This document shows positions 35,901-50,900 of a DNA stretch of 64,000 nt, piece after piece (within the stretch, counting starts at the first letter, position 1; every line of letters begins with the position of its first letter). Made by a program: the position numbers and the translations under genes. The DNA is from Catonia carolina (Eukaryota > Arthropoda > Insecta > Hemiptera > Achilidae). Below the pieces are notes generated by a model. That model was not told the origin of the DNA, did not search any database, and was given only the letters and a program-made list of their open reading frames with translations. The stretch lies in NCBI GenBank assembly GCA_035578175.1, contig JAQMRL010000001.1:53591553-53655552 (forward strand), written 5' to 3'.

Positions 35901-38900
35901 AATGACGCTTTAAGGCGGCAAATCGAGTTTCTTCCCAGGGTTGACTGACACCTTAATGTGTCATATACCCTACTTTGTTTCTGTAGCTTTTGTTAATTCG
36001 CCGGCATACTGGCAGTGTTCGTAATTGTTGTTCAGACATTCAGACCAATCCTACAAGCGCCAAAGTGAAGTGTATAAATTTGTTACCTACTGTTGGGAAT
36101 TTTTGAACAGATTTTAAAAGTGTAGTCAATTCGGACTCCCTACAGCGGTGTAATTATGTCATTTATTTTATGAATTTCTCTGTTCGTAGTGACTTCTTTT
36201 TACTAAGAAAAGGTAAGAATAATACATTTTTACATAAAAATAGTTTAATTATTACTCAGAAGTTTTTTCAATTACTTTGAGAACTCACGATTTCTATGCA
36301 CTGTTTTCTTATGTGCAGTACTTATTTAATAATAAATGTATGTACTTATACAATCGCACAACAAACTAAACAAACGCGGATAATACCGTACTATATTTAG
36401 CTGGTGAACAGATAAACAAATAAGTAAGATTGTTTGCATAGTCGACTGACACCTTCAGGCATCATGGTATTTTTTTCACTGTTATCGCAGGTCGGCTCAG
36501 CAAAGCCTTTGTAATGCTAGCCTTCGGGCTCAATGAGTTAAAATATTGAATAATAAGGTGAAACCATGTTTTTATATTTTGGCAAAACTTTGTATCTAAA
36601 TCATTTTCTTGAGTTACGATTCTAACAAATGGCATAAAATGTTTATAGTTCAATTACCTGGCTGTTAAGAATCATAATGCACTGATCAAAATGATGATGT
36701 TCCATTGTTGAGGTAGAATACAATTGTGCAAGTGGTGAAGAAGCCCTGGAGAAATAAAAAAAATCATGTTACATATAATATAAACATAACTATAATAATT
36801 ATTTCATAGAATTGTTTTACAATTAACGATTTTGTGTGGTGAGCTTTTTAAATTGTAGAAAAAAAGAGTGTCAAAAACATTTCACTTATCAATGTTTATC
36901 CTAGTATTACTTAAAAGGTTATGATATTTAAAGGATGTATTACAGGATTGTGTGAGTTGTGTGTGCATGAATACTTGTGTGAGTGATGTAGTAGTGTAAT
37001 ATGTCAAATAATTAAAAATTACTCATTTACTAAATTTCAAAGGGTAAATTAGTTTCGGGATTAAGAAGATGAGAACATAATTAGAAAGCTGCTTTTATGG
37101 GATCAGTTCTTTAACAGCTTCACAGTAAAGAGCCACTGAAAATCATGGTTTTATAACTATGCTACCAAATCTGCCTTAAATACATTTGTATAATTAACAC
37201 TAACTAAACCACCATACAATAAACTTTACTTGGCTCTATTTAGTTCAGTTTCACAGCTACAAAAAAAATTTTTAATTAGGTTAAAAGTATAAACAAAGCT
37301 TAGATAAATTTAAGAACATACAGCAAAAAATTTGTTGACAAGCAACTTACTTAATTTGGAATGAGTTGTTTGTTCCTCTATGATCAAGATCATGACATAA
37401 ACAAGCAATAATTAAAGCCATACACTCCAATTCTCCAAATATTTTCCACCACTGAGTTGCCTGTAAATAAAATTCACAAAATAAAATAACTTGTTCAGTA
37501 GATCATAGTTTCAATTTGATAACAAAAGTAAAAGTTATGTAGAAAACAAGAAAAAACTTATTCCCAATAGAGTAAAACCACAATTCACCGAAATATTGTG
37601 GGTGGGCCTAATTTTGGATTCGCGAAATTCCAGGTAACACGAAGAGTCATACTTTTAGGGTTTGAAAATAGTATGATTATACAGTATTTTTTATGACTGT
37701 TTTTAATAATACATACAAACAAAAATACAGAAATTTCAGGAGAACAAAACGTCATATTGTACAGTAATTATTGTAATATAATATAATTATTGTATATTAT
37801 AAACAGTATAATATACACTTAATTGTTTGTAAATTATTTACAGTCTTTTAAAAAAGTGTGAGATTTTTGTGGCAAAATTACACCACCGTTTTATTAGAAG
37901 CACCTCCTGGTGGTGAAGAAGGAGTAAATGAATTCTTAAAATAGTGAAACTTTATAATTGTAATTTATTTATTGAATACTATACTGTATCTCAACAATGC
38001 TAAATATATAAATGGTGAACTGTGCATATATAAATAATTCTAGGACATATTCTAGGATTAAAAAAACAAGTTTTTAAGGATCCGTTACGGTTAAGGCTGG
38101 TTATTGTTAAGTGGGTTTCGGATAATAATCAGGGTTTTACAGTAATACACTTTAGGAATTTATTTACAATAACGAAACACACTATTTATAAAGAGATCAA
38201 TTGGAGTTGATTATAAACACTATGACTTGATAAATGTAACAAAAATGTGATTCATAGAAATATTTTATCATTACTATACACAAAAGCTTAAAATAATGGG
38301 CACTTTTTTTTAAAATTTAAAGTCGCATCAACTCGTTGGTTATTAGCGACTACGGTGGGTAATCGAGAACAGTGGGTTTTGACTTGTGAAAATTTCCAGA
38401 CTCAAACAAATTCACTTCAACAAAGAAAACAATGTCCAATATCTGTGTTGTGTTTATAGATTATTTTTTTATTACAAGTCATCACATCATTAATTACTTA
38501 ACTGTTTCAGTTATTTTGAATTATGTTTTATTAACCGTTGTTCAAAGTGCTGTTTATCAATCCATAAGTATAAATGGTATAGATAGTTTATCCACGCCAT
38601 ATTCTTATTTTTTTACAAGTGCAACAGCAACTTTTATAATCTATCAAAAAAAGATCTTTAGAAATAAATACATAACCATAGGAATAAAACAATGTATAAT
38701 GGGCAGAAAATCCCACAAACTCTTGAGATAGTTTTGTCTGATTAGTCTTTATAAGAAAAAGAAACCGAAAAACTAAAATTTAACCCTGTTAATCCCAGCA
38801 TCCGATCCATCAATGTCAAAAAAAAATCAATTTAAAAAGTTATTACACGTTATTTTTTAACTTTTTTTGCACTAGCTGATGTGAAAAACTACTTGCTTTA

Positions 38901-41900
38901 ATAATATAATGAGTTGTTAAAAGTTTGTTAATAATCGTTATCTGAAAATAAAAGACTTATGTGGGGTTCATCACATCATTAATTACTTAACTGTTTCAGT
39001 TATTTTGAATTATGTTTTATTAACCGTTGTTCAAAGTGCTGTTTATCAATCCATAAGTATAAATGGTATAGATAGTTTATCCACACCATATTCTTATTTT
39101 TTTACAAGTGCAACAGCAACTTTTATAAACTATCAAATTTATTTATTATTAATTAAATATTTTTGTTTTAGATAAAAATCAATCAGGTAAATTATTAATG
39201 AAATTTAAAAAAACAAAGTACAAAGGTAATATTAAAAAAAAATCAAAATATTGTTAATATGTAAGCACAGTGTTTTTAGTATACACTATCTAAAATATTT
39301 CTATGATCAAAAGGGTTTAAGATCATACAGATTATCAGTTGTTTATTCATCTAGAAGAATGAGATTTCATGATATATATATATATATATAATAAAAAAAC
39401 AAACTTACTGTAATGATTGAGAACATCATTTGTGCGACATTGAATGCATGCCTCCAGTTATGGTAGATAACATTTCGATAATTCTTTTTCACACTTAAAA
39501 GCCATCTACAAAGAACTTCATAATCAATGTGAAATCGTTCTACGAAGTCTAAATCAAGGAACATTCGTAAACAAGCCTAAAAGAAGTTAAAATAACAATT
39601 AGTTTTGGAAATTGTAAATATCCAATATTTACCAAAGTGTCACCAGAATTATACTTCTCTGACAATTTGTGATTGCAGCCTTTAATTGAAAGTTCATCAG
39701 CAATGAATACAAAAAAATAAACTTAGACCCACATAAACACACTGATAAAATAATACATAACAATGAAATGCTGTTTTTTACTGCACATAAAAAAATCATG
39801 ATGACTGTCATTAACTACTTTTCAAACAGTTTTAATATTCTTGATTGTATAAGTTGGTGATTATGGTACGTTCTTAAGTCACAAATTCCTAGTAAAGAAT
39901 AATGAAAGAAATTCCAACCTCTATAATCTCATAGCTTTCTTCGTTGTTTGTACTTACAAAGAAAGTTTAATATACCACAAAATGTAACGTATTCATGATA
40001 TTATCTTTTATAATATTACACATAACGTAGTAGATATTTTAATAATACAAATGATTGCAGATAGTGTAACAATACTGAATCTGAAAGAAATATGCATCTA
40101 CAGTTTGGTTCAACAGAGACTAAAACATACAGGACTCATTTTTTTCTAGCTCATTCAGAAATCATGATAAATTTTCTTGACTTTTCATCTTTAAAAGTCA
40201 AATCAGCCCACCAGATTATAGTCTAGCAGTAAAGTAGTAACCGCAAATCAGCTGTTTAACAATTTATTTTCAGATATAAAGGTTCCATAGTTTAAATCCT
40301 AGTAAAAGTAAGTTTGTTTTATACAGATTTAAGTAACAGACAGTGGTAACAGGTGTACTTTGATGGTAGGGGTCAATGAACCATACTCTTTCATGAATGG
40401 TCGGCCTGAGTCTGTACATAACCTCATATCATTTACACATTATACACATCATCCTCATCTCATTGGGTCATGGGATTGCTTATTGTTCTTAAATCGAACA
40501 GATTACAATATGCACACATTAAGAATTTTCCCTAATACATCAAAAATTTTATTGAGTAATTTCAACTTCATTAATTTTCCCTAACTTTTCAGACTGTATC
40601 TCGTGTTCACATCCTATTTATCACATAAAAAAACAATGTTGTCACATAAAATTGCAAAATCAAACAATGTAAAAAGACAATACTTAATATGCTCACACTT
40701 AATTTTAAAATTTATCATCAAACACTGGTACGTACATAAATACAAGTTGCAACACAAGACAAAAAGTAATTTTTCAAACATATTATAATATTAATTACAA
40801 TAAAACACTACATCCTAGGTACGGTTTTAAAGAATCTGAAAATTAAAGTTTGAATAAATACTATTAAGTATGTTACAGTAACAAGTAAAAATCGTAAACA
40901 AGTATGTTACATTCTTAGTTACTTAAAATTATATTTACTAGAATAATTAATTTAACATTCTATAATTAAAATAATAATTTATATCAATTTAAAAATGATC
41001 TAATTCTAATCAGGCAACAAATTATTTTATCGTATTAAAGAATTTAGATGTTATCTTACCTTTAATGTGTCATCATCATCCATTCTAATGTCATCAAATT
41101 TGAAATCATGCAGCAAGAATTTAGCAGCAGATGGTACCCTCAAATTCTGCAACAAAAGGATTAATAAGCAACAACAAGAAAAAATACAATTAAAACAATT
41201 TTCCACTCTACATCGTACACCAAAACTGACTTACCCGTAGTCGCTGTGCGTCCTCTAGTGATGCCGAGGCGTGGTAACTTAAGACCTCAAGGGTGACACT
41301 CTGTTTTGCCATTGCAATCACTGCTTTTTCATACCTGTTTCAAACAATTTAAGTTAACACTTCTTGTAAATCCAAAGGAAGGCAAACTGCGCCTCCACCA
41401 CGAGAATTTATAGATAACTATTAAAATACACATAACATAATAAAACAATTACAAATTAATAATAAAAATTTGAGATTTAAAGAGTTGAATGCTGGAACAG
41501 AAAAGCTGGCCTTGCTCCATTACTGGACTCCATTATTTAAAAATAAATTTTAATAATGCATCCTGCAGCCTATAATTAATCCTGTTGTAAAAATATTGTA
41601 ATTTTCAATAACCTTCTATTGCTGCTACATTATTCCTTTTTTTCTATGATTTAATGTTTTTAATTTACATGGCAGTTCCACCATCACCAGAAAATACGCT
41701 ATAAATTATAAAAATTGAAACTAATTTTTTTTTTTAATTTATACAAATGACTGAAGATACATCTTCTGGAAATATTTTAAATAATTGGTTTCAATTTTTA
41801 TAATATACACTGATGTTGGTGGATCCACTGAAACAAGTAAGTCGAAAAAAATGAATGAATAATATAGTAGCTATAAAAGGTTAGTGAAAATTACCAAATT

Positions 41901-44900
41901 TTTACAATAGGATTCATTATTTAAATGCATAAAAATTTCCTTACTTAATAATCCCAAATATTCAAGCTCAGACATTTTCTACATTCTATTACATACTCTT
42001 TTCCACATTTGTTGTGGTATTTTGTAATAAAAAATATAATGTAGTTTCACAAGAACCAAAAACTGTTATATTACATAAAAACAATGAACACAATGTGGTC
42101 ATCAATAGTAAACTCCCCAAAAAAATATTATTTTATTATTATAGTGCCAACTTGACAGATTTAAAAAAATCTTTATCATGTAATTTTTCAGTCATAGATT
42201 CAAAACACATATCATTACAAAAAGTTATATGTTACGTATCATATGCAATAAAACCCCAGTTACTTGAGGCTTCCCAACCCCAAATAATCCTGCTCATAAT
42301 AACTAAAAATAGAATAAATTTCATTCAAATGAACAGCTGAATTTGAAATTGAGTTGGAATTCGTTTTCATGATGTACACTAAACAATTTATTTCAGGAGA
42401 TGTAAATAATTTTATTTACAAATCAGTGAAAATTCAATACAGCATCAGTGGTCGATTTTGACACATTATTAGTACTGTCACTGGGCTTCACTATAAAACT
42501 TTTAAGTGCTTGTGCAATAATTATGATTAATATTCGTTACATAAGATTTATTTTTAGTAAAAAAAAATCATGTATTTCATTCTGCATTAATAAAATATCT
42601 TGTATGGCTTATTTAACCCAGGTAATCTAAAATAAAACTTTACACGAGATTGATTAGCTACATGATTTCATTTTACTGGAATTTTAGTGCATTTATTTAT
42701 TCTTATGGGTATTATTGAAATGTTCATTCTAATTGAAATATTCAGCTTAAGTAATAAAAAAAATTCAAGAAAGCAGAGGTGTCAAAAACAATGACTTTAA
42801 TAAGTGCACTCAATTCCAACAGAGTTAATTAATTAACATAAAATATGAATACTCTTAATTCCTGAATCACATTCACTAGACTCAAAAATACATTTTTAAA
42901 AAGCCTAGAATTCCAGATTTCTCTGGAATTAAACAATCATACCTGAAACAAAAAGATGTAATTTAAAATCAGAATTACATTAATGCAACAGTTAAATTGT
43001 TGAAAAAATGTATTTCCATCACAGGAAATTATGAGATGGGATGATTCAAAGATACTAGGTACTCGGTAATAAACACTATCTACATACTTAAAATACTAAT
43101 AAAATTACTTCCAAGAAAATGTAGGATTATACTACTAAGAGATATAAGCATAATAATTAACACTACATATTTCACAGTCTAATAAGTAGTAAAACAACAC
43201 AAGTTACAATAGAACTTACATGTGCGTATTGTGAATACCCATTCCACAGAAAATTGCAAAAGCTTCCACAAAATTTTCATCATTTTTTGTGAAAGGTAAA
43301 TCATCAAATTTGTTGATTAACTGCAACAGAAAGACAGGAAAATGAATTACAGAATTTACAACAATACCTTAAAAACCTCAAAAATAAAATCATAATTTCA
43401 ACGGCATCCTAACTTAAAACTTCTTAACTAACTACCTACCCCCCAACCCCGCCGGTAACTACCTAACTTCCTATCCTAACATATCTTAACTGCAGTAAAA
43501 AAATGTCTAAAAACCTTTTTAGAATATTCAAAAGAAATAAAAGAGCACTCCATGAATTCTAATAGAGAAAACAATAATACAATAATATACAGTTTGGTGT
43601 CACGTTGTATCATTTTACCACATGAATTTTTTGATTAATTGTATAATTTTACCACATGAATTTTTTGATTAATAACTTAAATAACGGGAAGCTGGGTGTG
43701 TTTGAGCTATTCACAGATGCATTTGTACATGAAATAAAATATTCTTATCAAAAATCAACAAATGTTGTTGTAACATTTTAACAAAAAATTAAATTTAAAT
43801 TGTTGTAGCATGTTGTAACAATCAAGACAAAGTAGAATTCTGCAAAATTATCAGTACAACAAACTAGTTCTCTTGAATAGGTTTACCAAGTTTAGTGTGG
43901 TGTACTTTTTTAGTTTGACACTTTGGCACCATTGGTGCTTCCAAAACCAAAGATATTTAATAACAACTTAACAGTTTTAGAACTCCGACAAGAATATTCT
44001 GACTCTTGTTTCATTTTCAATTTTTTTCAAATTCACACAATGTTTAAAAACACAATTTTTTTCTAATTACTTTTGTTTAAATTCTTTGTAGTGTTGTACT
44101 TATTTTGAATGTTGAATTATTTATTCAGTTTAAGATGAAACAAAATTCTAATTGCAATTAATAGAAATGAAATAGGCTGCTTTCTTTTTTTTTGATTAGA
44201 CCAAATATGTGGAAAATGGCAAAGGTCACACAGTGAAATCGCTTGATTACCTGTAACCTACCTAAAAACTTGTAAATTATCCCATATTTCATGGGTTAGC
44301 TCATTGTTATAGTGGTTAGTGCCACTTGTTTCTATGCTAGGTGTTCGGGGTTCGATTCCTGATCCACTCTGGCACTTTCTCAAAACTCATTCCAACCTAT
44401 CGTTCTCACTGTCTGCACTAGCCTTAATGTGTAAAAGTCGAATGTAAAACAAGAAAAACTCAGATTTATGCCTACATACCTGTATAACACCAATTATTTG
44501 ACCAGATGAATTCTTAATGGGCATACATAGGATACTTCTATGCCTAAAACTAGTGCCATCATCTACTGAAGGATCAAACCTTTCGTCAGCATACGCATCA
44601 ACAATATTTACAGTCTGAAATCAAATAATTGCAACAACTTAGAAACTACAATTGTAACTGGTTAGACAATCATTTTTGTACATATCATATTTAATGAGCA
44701 TAACAAAAAACAAATGATAAAATATTCTTATCTTTAATCATCAAAGAATATACTTTAAAACTAATGAATATACTACATAATTTAGTAAATTCCTAGCCGC
44801 AAATCACAGCTAAAGAATTCAATATAAACAGCCGGTGTAGCTGCGCGAACAGTTCGGATTCGGTGGGTAGATTTCATGTCTTAGTACCGAACTGCCTATT

Positions 44901-47900
44901 AAATCACAAGCGCTGAACGATGTAAATTATCAACTATTAGCGACATTAAAAACATTAATTGTAAATATTGTAGGCTACACAACAATTAATGCCTACCATG
45001 TACAACACATTAAAGACTAATGTCTTCAGGTTAGCTGATATATAACGTTGCAAGACCAACGTGACTCTGATCACAGCTGGTACAGCACTAACCTCCACCA
45101 TCCACTAAGGCAACCGAGCGTGCCATTACCAAAATAAACCTTCTGCACACTCAAGAAAACTGGCAAGCTTATTTGGCGTCCGCTCTACAAAGCAAATCAA
45201 TAGTAATAAAGAAATGAGTCATTCATAATGTAATAAAAATGATTCCTTTTTACGTATTCACAATATTTCTGCTTATCACTATAAAAAATTAACTATTTCT
45301 ATCTTATAATTTTTTGATAACTCTCCAATTTCAGAAATGTATACTTCTTCATTAGCATTTCCAAATGAAATGAAGATATTGAGTGATACAACAAGCAGAA
45401 TCAGTTTAAAGCCACAGGTTGTGAAATTAATATTTAAAAAGATAGTGTTAATACAATAATTTTTGTTAGTTTTGTCCAGGAGACTCCCGGAAAAGTATAG
45501 GATATGTCAAAAACTTTTAAGTTAATACATATTATAATAACACACTACCTACTACAGCAAGCTTACTTATGCCAATAAGAGTGTCATCTTCTAATATTTA
45601 AATAGTACACAGTTTTCTTGGCATTTGATTAGATGCTTTGGGTGTTTTTTTCTTTTTGAGTTTTTTTTCTTTTAATAAAATATTACTTAGAAATAAATTC
45701 TTGTGCACTGTAAATTGTTATATCAATCAAATAATTATTCAGATTTTTTTTTAAACGAATGCAAATTAGCACATTTTAAAAATAGTGGTAATTTATTGTT
45801 GTATTTTTTCCCCACATAAGTAGGTTTTTGTTCAAACAATTTAGTGTTATGGTTAGCCATGTAATAATCTTTTCTTTTTCTTGTGTTATATTAATGAACA
45901 TTGAAATTTTGCAAAAAATATTTTGCCTAACATACATTATCACCTCGAAAATGTAGAGCGAGGAAACTGTAAGCAATTTAAACTACTTAAATAGTGGCCT
46001 GCATGAGGGTAAATGGTTAGCTCCTTGCTAGCTAAAATTAGCTTACAGCAAATTTTGCTAAATTTGTTCATTTATGCACGGTAAAAAATTGAGTTAGTCA
46101 TTAAGTGCTAAAAGACATCAAAACAAACACACCACAGAATATTCCAATTGGTTTCAAAGCTAAATAATTTAAAAAACAAAATGAAAACAGAATGGAAGAA
46201 ATACACAAAAACGTAGTATATATACTATAAAATTATTAATTAATTAACTACATTTGTCATGTTATATACATACCTCACCCGTAGTGGCAACATAACCAGT
46301 GATACCAACATTAATAGGAAATCGGCTTTCAAAAGGACTGTAAAAATCAAAACCAAAAACCAAATGTAAAATTTTTATCATAAAAATTAAACATTTAAAA
46401 ATACATTGTTTCCTACAAACTCAAAATTATGAAAATGACAAAAGATTAAAACTGTTATACCTGTTTTATGTAAATAAGATTACCAAAGCTTTGCCTTGTA
46501 AAATAAATAAATCTACACTAGTAGTGCACAATTAGTTTACATAACTGGTGCTAGTGCAGTGTTATAAAATTTGGAACATCTAAACAAATCAAATGTTATT
46601 GCTTGAATAACCATCCCAAAACATTTATTATTATTTAAATAATAAATATTATTTATGTATCTTCTGTGTCTATTTGTGATACAATTCCTAAATTTTCAAA
46701 GACAGTAAAATTATGATGGATACAAATAAAATATTATTAAATAAGTGTCTTTTCATTAAACTGATAAAAATTTATGTTAGTTTTGTATACTTTAAATGAT
46801 TTCTCAACTCAATCAATTAATCTTTTTTTTATAAATTATAAAAAAAGAATGCTGCAATCAGAATGCTGTTACTGATTAAAATAAAAAAAAACTATTTAAT
46901 AACTGTTGACATTAGTAAAGTTATAATGAAATGAGTTAACTATTCTTTAAAACTAGTTTACTAACAACAAATTTCTCTACATGCTACAATATAATGAAAA
47001 ATAACAGAAAAGCATGAAGAAACTAATGTACAAAAATGTTTTCAAGATACATATTTAAGAAAAAAAAAGAATAAATCATTTTTAATCTGTAACAATATAC
47101 TATTAACCTTAGTCTTATATGCAAGAAAAATGAAATAGGAAAATAGCAACTGATTCTTGAATAAAAAAAAAAAATCTAAATCTTATCCGATTACAATAAA
47201 CAAAAATTATGAGTGTCTGTTATTAAAATATTAATAAAAAATTAAAATATCACTACAAAGGAGATATTGTGTGAATTTTTTTTAAATTATAAATGTAAAT
47301 GAATGATACACTTTTTAATGTTCATATTAATTATTTTCCTACTTTAAAAATTCTACATTTTTTTATTTACACGATGTAAATAAAACATGAAATGTTATTA
47401 TTTACACTAAATTAAAATGAATGACACTTCAGTTAATGAATTACATTTTATGTTGTCACCTTGTTCGCTCCTCGAACTCTTCTTCCAAATCGGTTGCTTC
47501 AAAATCAAAAACTCTGGAGAAACTACCCTTGGATGCTTTATGTAGTAACAGCACCTAATAGCCACAAACAGAATTTCTTAGTTAAGTAATACTGATAAAA
47601 CTTGAAGAGTTTTAAATACTTTTACATTTTTATTCAATTTTACACAAGTATCAAATAAACTTGATGTAGTATGAAGCTCTTATTTAATAAGCGTTCTGAT
47701 CCATACAGTATAGTATTTACCTTCTAGTTTGAATCTTTCATGTACCACTTTTTTATCACTTCATTGTCATCAAACTTCTAGCCACGTATAAAATCTGAGA
47801 ATGCTAAACAAATGAAAATTGGATGGGATAAGGTCAAGGCTGCAAGAAGGACATGGGAAAACCTCCAAACTAAACTTTTTGAGTATTTCTTCTGTTTTCT

Positions 47901-50900
47901 GAGCAGGGGGTGCCTGTTGTCATGCAAAAAATTACTTCTTTTAAAAAAGCACCCTTATGTTTTCACCTTATCGTGGGTCTCACTTTTTGCTAGAATAACC
48001 CACACTGCTCACAATACATTGTTACTGTAAATAGTAAGAAAAGATTGGTCATTGCAAGTCTCAAAAGAGCTTCAAAATCACTTTACTGGCTGGCTTGTTT
48101 ATTTAAAATGTTTTTTGGCGAGCAAATCCAGATATTTCCTCTCAAGACTACACTTACTTATATATGTTATGGTGATTTCAACACTTTTCACCATACTGTT
48201 TCAACATTCTCGAGTTATGCCGGTTTTACATCTTTAAATAGCAAAAATCTTGTCACAGAACTCTTCCGGCATATACATTTCAAGCACAGCTGACATTTTA
48301 TAATGAACAAGAAAGGTTATGTTTATATTTTTTATGATCAAACAGATAATTAACAGAGTTCTCAAGGTTTCCAACTTAACCCTCAAAAAGTTTCATTGTC
48401 ATTGAATGAACTAGTCTCTCTTTACATTATTCATCCACCCAGTTATGGCTTGAAACCCATTTTTAATATAATCCCTCTGAGATTCACAATTGCTAAGCTA
48501 TATAATGTCATATGATACTTATGTATAATCAAATAATATTATAATAACCATTAATCTATTAATTACCTGTACCCTGTGACATTGTATTAAAGATTGTGTA
48601 TGTGTTAATATCCTGAACACCATATGTTCAATTGTACTTTGTTCTTCAAATATCATTCTTGCTAAATCCAACAGCACCTGTAAAACAAAGAACATTTTAT
48701 TTGTTACACAACTTAGTTCAAAAAAATTAAATTTGGGTTCATATAAGTGAAAAATTAAGACCAAAATTATTTTACGTTTATCAAGTGGATAAAACCCTCT
48801 CTGAACAATAATTTTTAGAATTTTGGAGCGGGGATGATGTGTTTAATACTGTATTTTCTCAAATGTATCACGCACCTTTTTTTGAACAAACTAATCAATT
48901 TTAAAAGATAAAGTGTGTACTATAATTGAGTAATGCTACCACAATCTCCTCTCATAATACCTTACTACTCTATTTACTCATATTTTTGGTCTTTAGTGCA
49001 CTTTTCAAAGACAGTTTTCTCATTCCATCTTCACTCATGCACCTGTAATTCAGTCAATAGTAGTTTTTGATACTGTTTAAATAGCATAAAAACAATTATA
49101 TATATCGGTTTTATTTTTATTGTGGAAGGTGGACAAACAAGAATACCCTTTAAAATCAAGTTATTCTTCACACCATATTAATTTTTAACAATTTTATGTT
49201 GTACACCTGTAGTAGTAGTATTAAAACTGTTGTCTTGTAATTTGTTTTAAATATTGGTTTTGTAATTTAAAATATGTACTGCAATCTACACTTTAGTACT
49301 TATTTAAAAATTCCTTTACTTTTTATAAAGGTTTTTTTAATACTGTCTGTTCAGAAAACACAATGCACATTGTATTCGATGACACATTACCCTTCAAAAA
49401 AGATTGTTAAATCTTTGTCTGATATAAATATACATGTTCAAATTTGGCCGACCTGTTAGTGTACTGGTCATCCAATTTGGCTTCTATTTACTGGTTTATT
49501 CTGTTACAGTGGTCCCGGGTTCAATTCCAGGTCAGGTCTCACAATTTTTCATTTGCATATCACCTCAACCTCATATACAATATGTACACACAAGTCAAGG
49601 CTAATGTACATTGTCACTTACAAAAACAATCAGATTATATTATAACATGCAGTCGAATTAATAAAACTGATCAAAAAGAATTCCAGACCAAAAGGCAGGA
49701 ATTCTGTCAAAATAAAAAATGCAAACCAGTTATATTAACCATTAAAATGATTTATTAAATATGATTTTTATTTGATTCATCACAAACTAGGCGATAATTT
49801 TGTTTTATGTCAGACTGTTTTGCAGTTACTGCTAATGCAGATAATGAGAAGAGTGATAAGACAAAAATAAGTTATGAAAAAAGGCCAGACCTGACCAGGA
49901 ATTGAACCCGGAAACCTGGTGTAAAAGCCAGTTACACTGGGGTTCCAGGTTCTATTTCTGTTACTCAAGTAACAATTATATTCTTCATGATCACTATTTC
50001 CTGATGCATTGTTCTATATGAATAAGTGTAAAGCGAATCATTTCATACAAAATAAATAAAATTACGATCATTTTATCAATATTCCAGCTAACATTCAATA
50101 ATAATTTACCTGATTCCGTTTGACCTCAAGTTGACTTTTTTCATACAGTTGGGCATTCCGTAGACCAATACCACAAAATTGTAAATAACTGGAGAAAACC
50201 TTCTCATCATTCACTGTAAAGCAGGAATCTCCATGTTTATTTATAACCTGTAAAAAAATAAAACAAGTTGAAATATTGTTGAATCTGTAAAAACTTTGAT
50301 GCTTAAAGACACTTAATAATAAATAGTTTTATTTTTGATCTGACACAAAAATTATACATACTTAATCATTTATATTTAATAACAATAATAAAACTGTTTA
50401 ATTTCATTTTTGTGCAATAAACATCAAATTTGCACACACAAAACAAATTATTTTTATTTTGAACAATCAACAACCATTTGGAAGGGCCTAAAACTAGATC
50501 AAAAACACATATATTCCAAAACAACCATGAACAATAAATACTAACTTTTTATAAAATATAAACACTTCTTGTAGGTATTTGAAATATTAGGAACCTAATG
50601 TTGAAAAAATCCATGTATTTAGCACAAATTCTCTTATTCATATTATCTACAGTATTACCTACTCGTAATACTGATTTATAATCAAAGAATACTCATAATG
50701 TAATAGGAGTATTATATTTATTCATTGGTAATACTTATGACACTAAATTATTTAATGTCATAAAGACACATTTTTTCAGATTAGATCATCTGAGAAAATA
50801 TTACAATGTTTCAGTCATATTTAAGTTACTGTTTAAATTAAAACTATTCAACTACTTATAAAACATAATCTACCTGAGCAACACCAATAACTTCACCATT

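Noticed and set aside
44298..44370. tRNA gene candidate on the plus strand
   Set aside because: Perfect B box but no closing acceptor stem; other copies show it is a SINE head.
48045..48293. Plus-strand frames of 61-82 codons
   Set aside because: They are antisense to the third mariner relic region and resemble nothing.
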